DNA of 59,426 nt from Saccharothrix coeruleofusca (GCF_014648515.1 NZ_BMRG01000003.1:491720-551145), one strand, 5' to 3'. Shown: positions 21,844-33,419, counted from the stretch's first letter. Notes: a model not told the origin generated them from the letters alone. A program made the numbers and translations.

Positions 21844-23433
21844 ATGGTGAGCGTGATCGGTGCAGGTGCGGGGCTGGGCGAGGTCAGCCCGACGCGCGAG
21901 GAGTTCCGCGAACTCGCCGCGCAGCGGCGGGTGATCCCGGTGGTGCGCAGGCTGCTCGCGGACGAGGAGACGCCGGTCGGTCTGTACCGGAAGCTGGCCG
22001 CGGACCGGCCGGGCACGTTCCTGCTGGAGTCGGCCGAGAACGGCCGCTCCTGGTCGCGCTGGTCGTTCGTGGGCGTGCGGTGCGCGGGCTCGCTGACCGC
22101 CACCGGCGGCGAGGCGTACTGGACCGGCGCGCACCCGGTGGGCCTGCCCGAGGGCGGCGACCCGCTGGCGGCGCTGCGCGAGACCATCGAGGTGCTGCGC
22201 ACCGACCCGCTGCCCGGCCTGCCCCCGCTCACCGGCGGCATGGTCGGCTACATCGGCTACGACGCGGTGCGCAGGCTGGAGCGGCTGCCCTCGCTGGCCG
22301 AGGACGACCTGGGCGTGCCCGAGCTGGTGATGATGCTGGCCGTGGACCTGGCCGCGCTGGACCACCACGAGGGCACCGTCACGCTGATCGCCAACGCGAT
22401 CAACTGGGACGACTCGGCGGAGCGGGTGGACGCCGCCTACGACGACGCGGTGGCCAGGCTGGACCGGATGGCCGCGGACCTGGACAACCCGGCGCCGCCC
22501 ACCGTGGCCGTGTTCTCCCGGCCCGAGCCGCGCTTCGTCCGCCGCCGCTCGCGGCAGGAGCACACCGCGGCGGTGGAGAAGGCCAAGGAGGCCATCCGCG
22601 CGGGCGAGGCGTTCCAGGTCGTGCTCTCGCAGCGGTTCGAGATGCCCAACGCCGCGGACCCGCTGGACATCTACCGCGTGCTGCGCACCTCCAACCCCAG
22701 CCCGTACATGTACCTGCTGCGGCTGGACGGCTTCGACATCGTCGGGTGCAGCCCCGAGTCGCTGGTGACCGTGCGGGACGGCAAGGCCACCACGCACCCG
22801 ATCGCGGGCACCCGGTGGCGCGGCGTGGACGACGAGGAAGACGCCCTGCTGGAGAAGGACCTGCTGGCCGACCACAAGGAGCGCGCCGAGCACCTGATGC
22901 TGGTCGACCTGGGGCGCAACGACCTGGGCCGGGTGTGCAAGCCGGGCTCGGTGACCGTGGTCGACTTCTTCAAGGTCGAGCGGTACAGCCACGTGATGCA
23001 CATCGTGTCCACGGTCAGCGGCGAGCTGGCCGAGGGCCGCACCGCGTTCGACGCGGTGGCCGCGTGCTTCCCGGCGGGCACGCTGTCCGGCGCGCCCAAA
23101 CCGCGCGCGATGGAGCTGATCGAGGAGCTGGAGCCGACCCGGCGCGGCCTCTACGGCGGTGTGGTGGGCTACCTGGACTTCGCGGGCGACGCGGACACCG
23201 CCATCGCCATCCGCACCGCACTGGTGCGCGACGGCGTGGCCTACGTCCAGGCAGGCGGCGGCATCGTGGCCGACTCGGACCCGCTGGCCGAGGACAACGA
23301 GTGCCTGAACAAGGCGGGCGCGGTGCTCTCGGCGATCGCGACCGCGCAGACCATGGCCCCGGCCGCGCGTTCGGCAGCGGATTCGGCAGCGGATTCGGCA
23401 GTGGACTCGGGGGTGGGCTCGGCCCGTGTCTGA
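21844..23433 (+). CDS. trpE: anthranilate synthase component I
   Basis: The 529-residue enzyme makes anthranilate from chorismate. The chorismate-binding half is clear: [53 protein letters not shown] and [16 protein letters not shown]. The N-terminal regulatory part has [18 protein letters not shown], which should carry the tryptophan feedback site. No trpG or trpD is in the window, so they lie elsewhere. The last 20 or so residues are an unusual tail of AADS repeats encoded by 12-base tandem repeats. The next gene starts 8 bases before its stop. Confidence 0.97.
   Translation: MVSVIGAGAGLGEVSPTREEFRELAAQRRVIPVVRRLLADEETPVGLYRKLAADRPGTFLLESAENGRSWSRWSFVGVRCAGSLTATGGEAYWTGAHPVGLPEGGDPLAALRETIEVLRTDPLPGLPPLTGGMVGYIGYDAVRRLERLPSLAEDDLGVPELVMMLAVDLAALDHHEGTVTLIANAINWDDSAERVDAAYDDAVARLDRMAADLDNPAPPTVAVFSRPEPRFVRRRSRQEHTAAVEKAKEAIRAGEAFQVVLSQRFEMPNAADPLDIYRVLRTSNPSPYMYLLRLDGFDIVGCSPESLVTVRDGKATTHPIAGTRWRGVDDEEDALLEKDLLADHKERAEHLMLVDLGRNDLGRVCKPGSVTVVDFFKVERYSHVMHIVSTVSGELAEGRTAFDAVAACFPAGTLSGAPKPRAMELIEELEPTRRGLYGGVVGYLDFAGDADTAIAIRTALVRDGVAYVQAGGGIVADSDPLAEDNECLNKAGAVLSAIATAQTMAPAARSAADSAADSAVDSGVGSARV
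23370..23422 (+). repeat. 12-base tandem repeat at the trpE 3' end
   Basis: The unit TTCGGCAGCGGA occurs at 23370 and 23382, then with changes at 23394 and 23406. It encodes the Ala-Asp-Ser-rich tail of TrpE. Confidence 0.8.
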
Positions 23434-24028
23434 CCGGGAACCCGAAGCTCGTCCCGAAGCCGAGTCCGCGCCCGCTCCGGTGCCACCGGACGTGCCCCCC
23501 GACGTGCCTGAGGACTCGCCTGCCGAGCGCGACCGGCGCGCGCGGCGGCGTCCGCTGTGGATCGTGGTCTGCCTGCTGCTCCTCGGGGCGGTCGCGCTGT
23601 GGGGCGCCTCCGCGATGACCTGGGTGCGCGGCGCGGACGGGCGGCCGTCGTCCACCGCCGCGCTGACCGGCGGGCAGGCGGCGCCCGCGCTGGTGCCGCT
23701 GGCGCTGCTGTGCGCCGCCGCCATCGCCGCCGTGGTGGCGCTGGGCGGCTGGGTCCGGCGGCTGCTGGGCGTGGTGGTGCTGGGCGCGGGCGCGGCCACC
23801 GCCGCGGTGACCCTCGGCGCCGAGGGCGCGCTCGCGGCGCGCGGCGTGGCGCTGCTGGGCGCGCTGCTCGTGCTCGGCGCGGGTGGGCTGCTGGTGGTCC
23901 GCGGCGCGGCCATGCCGAAGCTGGGCGGCGGCTACCAGACGCCCGGCGCGGCCAAGCGGTCCGCCGATCCCGACCGGGAGCTGTGGAACGCGCTGGAGCG
24001 CGGGGACGATCCCACGGAGGGGGACTGA
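23426..24028 (+). CDS. Trp-region conserved membrane protein (TIGR02234-like)
   Basis: The 200-residue protein has an acidic N-terminal tail, then four hydrophobic segments at about residues 38-60, 72-98, 106-122 and 126-150. [19 protein letters not shown] and SAMTWVRG match the Trp operon-associated membrane protein family found between trpE and trpC in actinobacteria. The function is unknown. The start GTG overlaps trpE by 8 bases. The C-terminal [14 protein letters not shown] segment is cytosolic by prediction. Confidence 0.85.
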   Translation: MSDREPEARPEAESAPAPVPPDVPPDVPEDSPAERDRRARRRPLWIVVCLLLLGAVALWGASAMTWVRGADGRPSSTAALTGGQAAPALVPLALLCAAAIAAVVALGGWVRRLLGVVVLGAGAATAAVTLGAEGALAARGVALLGALLVLGAGGLLVVRGAAMPKLGGGYQTPGAAKRSADPDRELWNALERGDDPTEGD

Positions 24029-24209
24029 CGTGCCGCACGTTTGCGCACGTCGGCTCGAGAGGGCCCCGATCATCAGCGCGGACGCCACCACCCGGTGGCC
24101 GGGACGGGGTGCCTGCGGGGTTAGCATCCTCGTGGCGGGAAGGGGAGCATGACGTGCGGGAGCTTGCGACCGAACCAGGAAGGGCCGCGGACACGGGCGA
24201 GGTGTTCGG

Positions 24210-25019
24210 ATGACCGTTCTCGAGTCGATCATCGAAGGCGTTCGTGAGGACCTCGCCGCGCGCGAGGCGCAGTTGCCTTTCGAGGCGCTCAGGGAGCGGG
24301 CGGCGAAGGTGCCCCCGCCGCAGGACGTGCTGTCGATCCTGCGCGGGCCGGGGGTCGGGGTGATCGCCGAGGTCAAGCGGCGCAGCCCGTCGAAGGGGCA
24401 GTTGGCGGACATCCCGGAGCCCGCGGAGCTGGCGGCGGCCTACGAGGCGGGCGGCGCGCGGGTGATCAGCGTGCTGACCGAGCAGCGCCGCTTCGGCGGG
24501 TCGCTGGCGGACTTCGACGCGGTGCGCGCGGCGGTGAGCGTCCCGCTGCTGCGCAAGGACTTCATCGTCAGCCCGTACCAGGTGCACGAGGCGCGCCTGC
24601 ACGGCGCGGACATGGTGCTGCTGATCGTGGCGGCGCTGGAGCAGAACGCCCTGGTCTCGCTGCTGGACCGGGTCGAGTCGCTGGGCATGACGGCGCTGGT
24701 CGAGGTGCACACGGCCGAGGAGGCCGACCGGGCGCTGGAGGCCGGGGCGAGCGTCATCGGGGTGAACGCCCGCAACCTGCACACCCTGGAAGTGGACAAG
24801 GACGTGTTCGGCCGCATCGCGCCCGGACTGCCCTTCGACACCATCAAGATCGCCGAGTCCGGGGTGTCCGGGCCGGGCGACCTGATGGCGTACGCGGGGG
24901 CGGGCGCGGACGCGGTGCTGGTCGGCGAGAGCCTGGTCACGAGCGGCGACCCCAAGGTCGCGGTGAACAAGCTGGTGACGGCGGGGTCGCACCCCGCGTG
25001 CCCCCGGCCGAGTCGGTAA
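24210..25019 (+). CDS. trpC: indole-3-glycerol phosphate synthase
   Basis: The 269-residue TIM-barrel enzyme closes the indole ring. Catalytic stretches are [55 protein letters not shown] and [12 protein letters not shown]. It is not fused to TrpF. The 181 bases before it hold no recognised gene. A 19-codon frame ends on its ATG but has no features. It is followed by trpB after 10 bases with an AAGGAGAG ribosome site. Confidence 0.97.
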   Translation: MTVLESIIEGVREDLAAREAQLPFEALRERAAKVPPPQDVLSILRGPGVGVIAEVKRRSPSKGQLADIPEPAELAAAYEAGGARVISVLTEQRRFGGSLADFDAVRAAVSVPLLRKDFIVSPYQVHEARLHGADMVLLIVAALEQNALVSLLDRVESLGMTALVEVHTAEEADRALEAGASVIGVNARNLHTLEVDKDVFGRIAPGLPFDTIKIAESGVSGPGDLMAYAGAGADAVLVGESLVTSGDPKVAVNKLVTAGSHPACPRPSR

Positions 25020-25029
25020 GGAGAGCGCC

Positions 25030-26258
<1,229 letters not shown>

Positions 26259-26262
<4 letters not shown>

Positions 26263-27044
26263 GCAGGCTGGAAGGCGTGTTCGCGCGCTGCCGCGAGGAG
26301 TCGCGGGCGGCGCTGATCGGCTACCTGCCCGCCGGGTTCCCCACCGTGGAGGGCTCCAAGGACGTCCTGCGCACCATGGTCGAGGCGGGCTGCGACGTGG
26401 TGGAGGTCGGGCTGCCGTTCTCCGACCCGGTGATGGACGGGCCGACCATCCAGCGGGCCGCCGAGCGGGCGCTGCGCGGCGGGTTCCGGGTCCGGGACCT
26501 GTTCGGCGTGGTGGAGTCGGTGGCCGAGGCGGGCGGCAAGGCCGTGGTGATGACGTACTGGAACCCGGTGCTGCGCTACGGCGTGGACGCGTTCGCGCGC
26601 GACCTGGCCGCGGCGGGCGGGCTCGGGCTGATCACCCCGGACCTGGTGCCGGACGAGGCGCTGGAGTGGATCTCCGCATCCGAGGCGCACGATCTGGACC
26701 GGATCTTCCTGGTCGCGCCGTCCTCGACCGAGGAGCGGATCGACCTGACCGCGCGGTCCTCGCGCGGGTTCCTCTACGCGACCTCGGTGATGGGCGTGAC
26801 CGGGGCGCGGGACGTGGTCTCCACCGCGGCCCCCGCGCTGGTGCGGCGGGTGCGCGAGCACACCGACATGCCGGTGGGCGTGGGGCTGGGCGTGCGCAAC
26901 GGGGCGCAGGCGGCCGAGCTGGCCGCGTTCGCCGACGGGGTGATCGTCGGCTCGGCGTTCGTCTCGGCCGTCGACACCGACTCGGTGGCCGCGCTGACCG
27001 AGGAGCTGGCCCAGGGCGTCCGCGCCGTCCCCACCCCCGCCTGA
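26259..27044 (+). CDS. trpA: tryptophan synthase alpha subunit
   Basis: The 261-residue TIM-barrel protein releases indole from indole-3-glycerol phosphate for TrpB. The catalytic glutamate lies in [19 protein letters not shown], and the second acidic residue in [28 protein letters not shown] forms the phosphate site. It closes the trpE-trpC-trpB-trpA block. No terminator-like hairpin follows clearly. Confidence 0.97.
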
Positions 27045-27148
27045 CCCACCCGCGAGTCGCCCCCCCGGTCGACTCGATCAGGTGAACTGGTGGCCGCAGG
27101 GCCGCTCGAACCCCCGGAACTGTCGGTGGTGATCGCGAAGCTGGCCGC

Positions 27149-27655
27149 ATGAACCAGCTCGTGCACGACATCATGACCAGGTACCGCTCGCAGCGGGTCG
27201 AGTGCGTCGACGGGACGCTCGTCGTGAGAGCCCTCGGCACCACCGGCCACCAGCGACTGCTCCTGCGCTGCGCCGCGGCACTGCGCGCCGCCTGCCCACC
27301 GGGTTGGGAGGCCCTGGTCGCGGTCGGCGTCCACCTCGCGCCCGGCAGGCTGGTCATCCCCGATTTCACCGTCAACCGCCTCGCCGGGGACGGCACCGCG
27401 CTCGCCGCGGAGGACGTGGTGCTGGCGGGCGAAGTGCTGTCCCCGGACACGCAGGTCGTCGACCGCACCCTCAAGCACCCGCTCTACGCCGCGGCCGGGG
27501 TGCCGTACCACCTGGTCGTCGACCCGTCCGAAGCCGAGGTCGCGGCGGCGCTGTTCGAGCTGGAGGCGGCCGAGTACGTCGAGATCGCGCGCGGTGAGGG
27601 TGGTGTCATCGAGCTCCCGCGACCCTTCCCGGTAACAATCGAGCTGTCGCCTTAG
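27149..27655 (+). CDS. Uma2 family endonuclease-like protein
   Basis: The 168-residue protein has the PD-(D/E)xK pattern of the Uma2 (DUF820) family: aspartate in VIPDFTVN, glutamate in [11 protein letters not shown] and lysine in [21 protein letters not shown]. Uma2 genes are numerous in cyanobacteria and actinomycetes, and their function is not established. No methylase or transposase is nearby. A second, quite different copy sits at 46828. Confidence 0.85.
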   Translation: MNQLVHDIMTRYRSQRVECVDGTLVVRALGTTGHQRLLLRCAAALRAACPPGWEALVAVGVHLAPGRLVIPDFTVNRLAGDGTALAAEDVVLAGEVLSPDTQVVDRTLKHPLYAAAGVPYHLVVDPSEAEVAAALFELEAAEYVEIARGEGGVIELPRPFPVTIELSP

Positions 27656-27687
27656 CCCGCTCCCGCCCACCCACTACGGTGGATGCC

Positions 27688-28686
27688 GTGGTGACGACTT
27701 ACCTCGCGACGATCCCCAGTCCGGACCAGGGCGTGTGGCAGCTGGGCCCGGTCCCGCTGCGGGCCTACGCGCTGTGCATCATCGCGGGCATCATCGTGGC
27801 GATCTGGTGGGGCGAGCGCCGCTGGGTGGCGCGCGGCGGCGAGAAGGGGGCGGTCACCGACATCGCCGTCTTCGCGGTGCCGTTCGGCCTGGTCGGCGGC
27901 AGGCTCTACCACGTGGCCACGGACTACGACAAGTACTTCGGGGCCGGGCGCGACCCGCTGGACGCGCTGGCCATCTGGAACGGCGGCCTCGGCATCTGGG
28001 GCGCCATCGCGCTGGGTGGCGTGGGCGCGTGGATCGGCTGCCGCCGCCGCGGCATCCCGCTGCCCGCGATGGCCGACGCGCTGGCGCCGGGCATCGTCAC
28101 CGCGCAGGCCATCGGCCGCCTGGGCAACTACTTCAACCAGGAGCTCTACGGCGGTCCCACCACGCTGCCGTGGGGCCTGGAGATCTACGAGCGGGTCGAC
28201 CCGGCCACCGGCCTCAAGGACGACCTGGCGGGCGTGGCGCTGGACCACACGCCGATCGCGATCGTGCACCCCACGTTCCTCTACGAGCTGCTGTGGAACC
28301 TGGGCGTGGCGCTGCTGATCGTCTGGGCCGACCGGAAGTTCCGGCTCGGGCACGGACGGGTCTTCGCGCTCTACGTCGCCGGGTACACCGCGGGCCGGTT
28401 CTGGATCGAGCTGATGCGCACCGACCCGGCCACCCAGGTGTTCGGGCTGCGGATCAACGTCATCACCTCGGTAGTGGTCTTCCTCGGCGCGGTCGTGTAC
28501 TTCGTGCTGGCCGCGCGCCGGGGCGAGCGGGAGGTCATCGAGCCGCCCGCGAAGCCGGAGTCGGAGTCGGACGCGGAGTCGGAAGGGGAGTCGGCGGGGG
28601 CCGAGCGGGACACCACCACCGTCCCGGCGGCCGAGGTGAAGGCCGAGCGGACCGGCACCGAGGTCGGCGACAAGCCGGACGAGTGA
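27688..28686 (+). CDS. lgt: prolipoprotein diacylglyceryl transferase
   Basis: The 332-residue membrane enzyme attaches diacylglyceryl to the lipobox cysteine of prolipoproteins. There are several in this window, for example at 5814 and 30948. The Lgt signature is seen in [18 protein letters not shown], together with [21 protein letters not shown] and [11 protein letters not shown]. The last 50 or so residues form an acidic tail ([12 protein letters not shown]) facing the cytosol, common in actinomycete Lgt. I prefer GTG at 27688 because TACGGT at 27675-27680 ends 7 bases before it. GTGs at 27679 and 27691 are also in frame. Confidence 0.95.
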   Translation: MVTTYLATIPSPDQGVWQLGPVPLRAYALCIIAGIIVAIWWGERRWVARGGEKGAVTDIAVFAVPFGLVGGRLYHVATDYDKYFGAGRDPLDALAIWNGGLGIWGAIALGGVGAWIGCRRRGIPLPAMADALAPGIVTAQAIGRLGNYFNQELYGGPTTLPWGLEIYERVDPATGLKDDLAGVALDHTPIAIVHPTFLYELLWNLGVALLIVWADRKFRLGHGRVFALYVAGYTAGRFWIELMRTDPATQVFGLRINVITSVVVFLGAVVYFVLAARRGEREVIEPPAKPESESDAESEGESAGAERDTTTVPAAEVKAERTGTEVGDKPDE

Positions 28687-28693
28687 GCCCGCC

Positions 28694-29362
28694 GTGCGCA
28701 TCCTCGTCGTCGAAGATGACGACCGGGTGGCGCGTGGTCTGCTCATCGCCCTCCGGCACGCGGGCTACGAGGTCCACCGGGTCGGCACGGCCGCTGCCGC
28801 GCTGACCGCCCCGGCCGCCGACGTCGTGCTGCTGGACCTGGGCCTGCCCGACAAGGACGGCTTGGACGTGCTGCGCGAGCTGCGCCACCGGCCGGGCACC
28901 GCGGTGATCGCGGTGACCGCGCGGGGCGAGGAGCGGGAGCGGGTGCTGGGCCTGCGCGCGGGCGCGGACGACTACGTGGTCAAGCCGTTCGGCACCGCGG
29001 AGCTGCTGGCCCGCATCGAGGCCGTGCTGCGGCGCACCCGCAACGCCCGCGCGGGCACCGGCGCGGGGGAGACCCTGTCGCTGGGGCCGCTGGAGCTGGA
29101 CGAGGCCACCCGCGAAGCGCGCGTCGACGGCGTCCCGGTGGCGCTGACCCGCAAGGAGTTCGACCTGCTCGCCCTGCTGGTGCGGCGGGCGGGCGCAGTG
29201 GTCAGCCGTGACCTGATCGTGGACCAGGTGTGGCAGGCGCACTGGGAGGCGCCGTCGCGCACCCTGGACACCCACATCGCCGCGCTGCGCGGCAAGCTCG
29301 GCGACGCGGTGCGGATCGAGACCATCCGCGGCGTGGGCTACCGGGTGGCGGCCGGGGCCTGA
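28694..29362 (+). CDS. OmpR/PhoB-family response regulator
   Basis: The 222-residue protein has a receiver domain with Asp48 in VVLLDLGLPD as the phosphorylation site and a C-terminal winged helix (LTRKEFDLLALLVRRAG, DTHIAALRGKLG, IRGVGYRV). It starts 8 bases after lgt and is followed after 181 bases by its likely kinase. Together they form a two-component system. By position it probably controls the nearby DAACS carrier or the TAXI lipoprotein, which is inference. Confidence 0.95.
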   Translation: MRILVVEDDDRVARGLLIALRHAGYEVHRVGTAAAALTAPAADVVLLDLGLPDKDGLDVLRELRHRPGTAVIAVTARGEERERVLGLRAGADDYVVKPFGTAELLARIEAVLRRTRNARAGTGAGETLSLGPLELDEATREARVDGVPVALTRKEFDLLALLVRRAGAVVSRDLIVDQVWQAHWEAPSRTLDTHIAALRGKLGDAVRIETIRGVGYRVAAGA

Positions 29363-29543
29363 CGCGGATCGGCTCACCGGGGGTGGGGCACGCCCGCCAC
29401 GGGGCGACCTGCCGGAACGTCCGGCAACCGGTCACCTCGACCCGTCCGGTCCGGGGCGCTCCCGCGTGTCATCATCGTCGAACCCCTGTCCGCGCGGGTC
29501 CGGTCCGCGCAGTGGGGACACGCCCCACCCCGGCGAGGTTGCC

Positions 29544-30902
29544 GTGCTCCGCAGACTGCTGGTCCTGTTCGTGCCGCTGCTGGTGACGCTGGTGGCGGCG
29601 CTGGGCGTGCCGCTGGCGTTCGCGGTGGTGCAGCGGGAGAGCCAGCAGACCTACCTGGACCGGCTGGGCGACGCGGCCCGGTTCGCCTCGCTGGCGGAGA
29701 ACGCGCTGGCCTCGGGCAGGCTGACCGCGCTGGCCGACGAGCTGGTGCGCTACGACCGGCTCTACGGCATCGCCGCCGCGCTGATCGGCACCGACGGGCG
29801 GGTGGTGGCCGGGTCGCGGCAGGAGTTCGAGCTGGGCGAGGACGCGGTGCGGCGGGGCCTGGACGCGGCGTTCGGCGGCTACCGGGGCGACCACACGCCC
29901 GCGGTGTGGCCGTGGGAGGACGTCGACATGGTGGTGGTCGAGCCGGTGGGGCGGGACAGCGAGGTGGTGGCCGCGGTGGTCACCATCTCGCCGACCGAGC
30001 GGCTGCGCGCGGAGGTGGTGCGGCAGTGGGGCGTGCTGGCGCTGCTGGGCCTGGTGCCGCTGCTGGGCGTGGTGGCCGTGGCCTGGCCGATGTCGCGCTG
30101 GGTGCTGCGGCCGGTGCGCACCCTGGACGAGGCGACCGCGGCGGTCGCGCAGGGCGAGCTGGACGCGCGGGCCGACGAGGTGGGCGGTCCGCCGGAGCTG
30201 CGCAGGTTGGCCGCGTCGTTCAACGCCATGGTGGACGTGGTGGGCCGGGCGCTGCGCAGGCAGCGGGAGTTCGTCGCGGACGCCTCCCACCAGCTGCGCA
30301 ACCCGCTGGCCAGCCTGCGGCTGGCGGTGGACAACCTGGCCCCGCACGTGTCCGGCGAGCTGGGCCGGGAGGCGCAGCGGATCGCCGCGGACGAGGCCGA
30401 GGAGATGGGCCGGGTGCTCGACGCGCTGCTGGCCGCGACCCGGCTGGACAGCGCGTCGGCGGCCGAGCCGGTGGAGCTGAACGGCCTGCTGGCCGCGCAC
30501 GCGCCCGGCTGGCGGGCGCTGGCGGGCGGGATCGCGCTGGAGGTCGAGGTGCCGCCGGGGCTGCGCGTGCTGGCGCCGCCGGGCGGGCTGGGCAGCGTGC
30601 TCGACGAGCTGGTGGGCAACGCGGTCCGGCTGTCCGGGGCGACCCGCGTGCGGGTGTGGGGGCGCGCCGGGGAGGGCGGTGTGGTCGAGCTGCACGTGAC
30701 CGACGACGGCGTGGGGCTGGACGAGCACGAGCGGGTGGAGGCGCTGCGCCGGTTCTGGCGGTCCCCCCGGCACCAGAACACCCCCGGCACCGGGCTGGGC
30801 CTGGCCATCTGCGCCGAGCTGGTCGCCTCGGCGGGTGGGGAGCTGGAGCTGCGCCCGGCGCGGCCGCACGGCGTGGACGCGGTGGTCCGCCTGAACACCT
30901 GA
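29544..30902 (+). CDS. sensor histidine kinase
   Basis: The 452-residue membrane kinase has a first helix at about residues 5-27, an extracellular sensor of about 135 residues and a second helix near 165-187. A HAMP region follows, then a dimerisation domain with His249 in DASHQLRNPLASL and an ATPase domain with VDELVGNAVRLS, TDDGVGLDEHE and GTGLGLAIC. It should phosphorylate the response regulator at 28694. GTG at 29544 has a GCGAGG ribosome site 5 bases upstream. A GTG at 29466 would add a non-conserved Pro/Ser-rich 26 residues. The extracellular domain could contact the neighbouring TAXI lipoprotein. Confidence 0.93.
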   Translation: MLRRLLVLFVPLLVTLVAALGVPLAFAVVQRESQQTYLDRLGDAARFASLAENALASGRLTALADELVRYDRLYGIAAALIGTDGRVVAGSRQEFELGEDAVRRGLDAAFGGYRGDHTPAVWPWEDVDMVVVEPVGRDSEVVAAVVTISPTERLRAEVVRQWGVLALLGLVPLLGVVAVAWPMSRWVLRPVRTLDEATAAVAQGELDARADEVGGPPELRRLAASFNAMVDVVGRALRRQREFVADASHQLRNPLASLRLAVDNLAPHVSGELGREAQRIAADEAEEMGRVLDALLAATRLDSASAAEPVELNGLLAAHAPGWRALAGGIALEVEVPPGLRVLAPPGGLGSVLDELVGNAVRLSGATRVRVWGRAGEGGVVELHVTDDGVGLDEHERVEALRRFWRSPRHQNTPGTGLGLAICAELVASAGGELELRPARPHGVDAVVRLNT

Positions 30903-30916
30903 CGCGGGCACCCGAC

Positions 30917-30956
30917 CTCAGCGCTTCCGGTCTCAGCGCTTCCGGTCTCAGCGCTT
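30917..30956. repeat. 15-base tandem repeat at the end of the TAXI gene
   Basis: CTCAGCGCTTCCGGT occurs twice, followed by a partial third copy whose start is the TAXI stop-codon region. It looks like a local duplication of the gene's 3' end. Confidence 0.8.
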
Positions 30957-31877
30957 CACCGAGCGGAACCAGCGCTCGGCGCCCTTGTGCAGGGGCACCT
31001 GACCGGTGGCGATGCCGGTGCGCACGTTGATCCGGCTGGCCTCCTGGTGCCGCGCGGCGATGCGGGCGGACTCGGTGAACACCGTCCTGGTCACCACCTC
31101 CACCACGGCCGGGTCCAGCGCGGAGCGGGCCAGCAGCAGGTTGGGCACGGCGAAGGTGCGGCACGGGGGCAGCGGCCGGTAGGTGGTGGCCGGGATGGTC
31201 GCGGGCACGTACAGGCCGGGATAGGCGTCGGCCAGCGCCTCGGCCTCCTGGGGCAGGTCGACCAGCCGGGGCGGGGTCGGCCCGAGCAGGTCGCTGACCG
31301 CCGGGGTGGGGATGCCGGTCAGCGCCAGCAGTGCGTCGATCGAGCCCGCCGCGAGCTGCCGGGCGGCCTCCGCGTGCGCCATGCGCAGCGCTTGGACCCG
31401 CACGCCCAGCAGGTCCAGCAGCCGGGTGGCGGTGAACTCGGTGCCGGACTCCACCGGCCCGAGCGACACCCGCAGCCCGGCCAGGTCGGCCAGCCGCCGC
31501 ACCGGCGACCCGGACGGGACCACCACGTGCAGGAAGCTGTCGTAGAGCCTGCCGACGGCGCTGATGCCGCCGGGGTCCTCGGCGCTGAGCAGCGCGCCCG
31601 CCAGCGGGTCCAGCGAGGACAGTCCCAAGTGGACCTGCCCTTCCTGCAGCAGCCTGGCGTTCTCCACCGAGGCTCCGGTCTGCCTGGTCACCACGCGGGT
31701 CTCGGGCAGCTGGTCGGCCAGCGCCGAGGCCAGCGCCGCGCCGATCTCCCGGAACACCGCGCCGTCGGGTCCGGTGGCCAGCACCAGCTCCGCGGGGGCG
31801 GGCGGGTCGCCGCCGGTGCAGCCGGGTACCCCCGCCGCGAGCGCGGCGAGCAGCACCGCACGCCTGCTCAGGTCCAC
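30948..31877 (-). CDS. TAXI-family TRAP-type solute-binding lipoprotein (orphan)
   Basis: The 309-residue protein has a twin-arginine-containing N-terminus (DLSRRAVLLAALAAGVPGC) with a lipobox ending at Cys19, so it is exported and lipid-anchored. The mature part has the TAXI binding-protein pattern: LVLATGPDGAVFREIGAALA, TGASVENARLL, SLGPVESGTEFTA and FAVPNLLLAR. TAXI proteins normally feed TRAP transporters (glutamate or 2-oxoglutarate-like acids), but no TRAP membrane genes are present. It lies between a two-component system and a dicarboxylate/amino acid symporter, so it may act as a ligand sensor for the kinase. Confidence 0.88.
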   Translation of the reverse strand: MDLSRRAVLLAALAAGVPGCTGGDPPAPAELVLATGPDGAVFREIGAALASALADQLPETRVVTRQTGASVENARLLQEGQVHLGLSSLDPLAGALLSAEDPGGISAVGRLYDSFLHVVVPSGSPVRRLADLAGLRVSLGPVESGTEFTATRLLDLLGVRVQALRMAHAEAARQLAAGSIDALLALTGIPTPAVSDLLGPTPPRLVDLPQEAEALADAYPGLYVPATIPATTYRPLPPCRTFAVPNLLLARSALDPAVVEVVTRTVFTESARIAARHQEASRINVRTGIATGQVPLHKGAERWFRSVKR

Positions 31878-32045
31878 CAGCGCAGGGTAATCCGGTGAAC
31901 CCGGCCGAGCGGGCGGGGTGACCCGCCCGTGAACGCGGCGTTACGTCAGAGGGATCTGAAGTTTCCGCCGCCCGGCTTGTCCGGGACGCGCGCCGTGCTC
32001 AAGCTCACCCCGGCAACCCCACCGTCGCGGCCCCTAGGAGGAGAC

Positions 32046-33419
32046 GTGGTCACCGCGGAAACGCGTGTGCGCAAACCGATCTACAAGCACCTCTACTTCT
32101 GGGTGCTGGTGTCGATCGTGCTCGGCGTCGTGGTGGGCTACGTGTTCCCGGCGCAGGCGTCGGGGATGAAGTGGCTCGCCGACCTGTTCGTGAACCTGGT
32201 CAAGGTGGTCATCGCGCCGACCATCTTCTGCACCGTCGTGGTCGGCATCGCGGGCCTGGGCAATCTGGCCAAGGCGGGCGGCCTGGCGCTGCGGACCATC
32301 CTGTACTTCACCGCGATGACCACGTTGGCGCTGGCCATCGGCCTGATCGTGGTCAACCTGGTGCAGCCGGGCCACCAGGGCCCGAGCATCCCGATCAACG
32401 ACGACGCCGCGGAGAAGACGCTGGCCGACGCCAAGACGGCGGAGACCGGCGTCACCGGCTTCATCCTGAGCCTGGTGCCCAAGTCCTTCCTCAGCGCCTT
32501 CACCGACGGGCAGCTGATCCAGGTGCTCGTGGTGGCCATCCTGGTCGCGGTGGCCGTGGCGGGCATGGGCAAGCGCGGCGAGCGCGTGGTGTCCGCGCTG
32601 GACACCGTGGCCAAGGTGATGTTCGGCGTCATCAAGATCGTCATGTACGCGGCGCCGATCGGCGCGTTCGGCGGCATCGCCTACACCATCGGCAAGTTCG
32701 GCGGCTCGATCCTGGGCAAGCTGGCCTGGCTGATGGGCTCGTTCTACGCGACCTGCCTGCTGTTCGTCTTCGTGGTGCTGGGCGGCGTGGCGCTCTACGC
32801 CGGGTTCAACATCCTGAAGTTCCTGCGCTACATCAAGGACGAGCTGCTGATCGTGCTGGGCACCTCCTCCAGCGAGTCGGTGCTGCCCAGGATGCTGGTC
32901 AAGCTGGAGGCCGCGGGCGCGGGCAAGTCGGTGGTGGGCCTGACCATCCCGACCGGCTACTCGTTCAACCTCGACGGCACCTGCATCTACCTGACCATGG
33001 GCGCGATCTTCATCGCCCAGGCCACCGGCCACGACGTCAGCCTGGCCACCCAGGTGGGGCTGCTGCTGTTCATGCTGCTGGCCAGCAAGGGCGCGGCGGG
33101 CGTGACCGGCGCCGGCCTGGTCACCCTGGCCGCCTCGCTGCAGGCGTTCGAGGCCAACAGCGCCATCCCGGCGGTCGGCATCGCGCTGATCGTGGGCATC
33201 GACCGGTTCATGTCCGAGGCGCGGGCCATCACCAACGTCATCGGCAACGGCGTCGGCTCGCTGGTGGTGGCCCGCTGGCAGGGCCAGCTGGACCGGGAGC
33301 GGCTGCGGGAGGTCCTGGACGACCCGGACAGCGTCGACGTCGACCACCTGCTGGACCGCCAGCACGGTGACGACCCGGAGGACGTCGAGCGGGAAGCCGT
33401 GGGGGCGGGCGCTCGCTAA
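32046..33419 (+). CDS. dicarboxylate/amino acid:cation symporter (DAACS family, DctA/GltP-like)
   Basis: The 457-residue integral membrane carrier has the DAACS features: an N-terminal KPIYKHLYFWVLVSIVLGVVVGYV helix and an SSSE re-entrant loop (GTSSSESVLPRM). It also has the cation/substrate motif YSFNLDGTCIYL and a VTGAGLVTLAASL segment. It imports C4-dicarboxylates, glutamate or aspartate with protons or sodium. GTG at 32046 has a strong AGGAGG site at about 32038. A longer frame upstream lacks a ribosome site. The location beside gltBD and the TAXI/two-component genes suggests a glutamate or dicarboxylate uptake module. Confidence 0.93.
   Translation: MVTAETRVRKPIYKHLYFWVLVSIVLGVVVGYVFPAQASGMKWLADLFVNLVKVVIAPTIFCTVVVGIAGLGNLAKAGGLALRTILYFTAMTTLALAIGLIVVNLVQPGHQGPSIPINDDAAEKTLADAKTAETGVTGFILSLVPKSFLSAFTDGQLIQVLVVAILVAVAVAGMGKRGERVVSALDTVAKVMFGVIKIVMYAAPIGAFGGIAYTIGKFGGSILGKLAWLMGSFYATCLLFVFVVLGGVALYAGFNILKFLRYIKDELLIVLGTSSSESVLPRMLVKLEAAGAGKSVVGLTIPTGYSFNLDGTCIYLTMGAIFIAQATGHDVSLATQVGLLLFMLLASKGAAGVTGAGLVTLAASLQAFEANSAIPAVGIALIVGIDRFMSEARAITNVIGNGVGSLVVARWQGQLDRERLREVLDDPDSVDVDHLLDRQHGDDPEDVEREAVGAGAR

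Noticed and set aside
21154-23913. A 919-codon minus-strand frame across trpE
   Set aside because: Same kind of shadow. The plus strand holds intact trpE, and the true TetR gene is in another frame.
24029-24209. Possible small gene between the Trp-region membrane gene and trpC
   Set aside because: The available frames are short, lack a ribosome site and show no family pattern such as HGxxPAAW.
27082-27132. A short frame with three Trp codons after trpA (NWWPQGRSN...)
   Set aside because: It lies downstream of the trp genes and before a Uma2 gene, with no attenuator hairpin pair, so it is not a trp leader.
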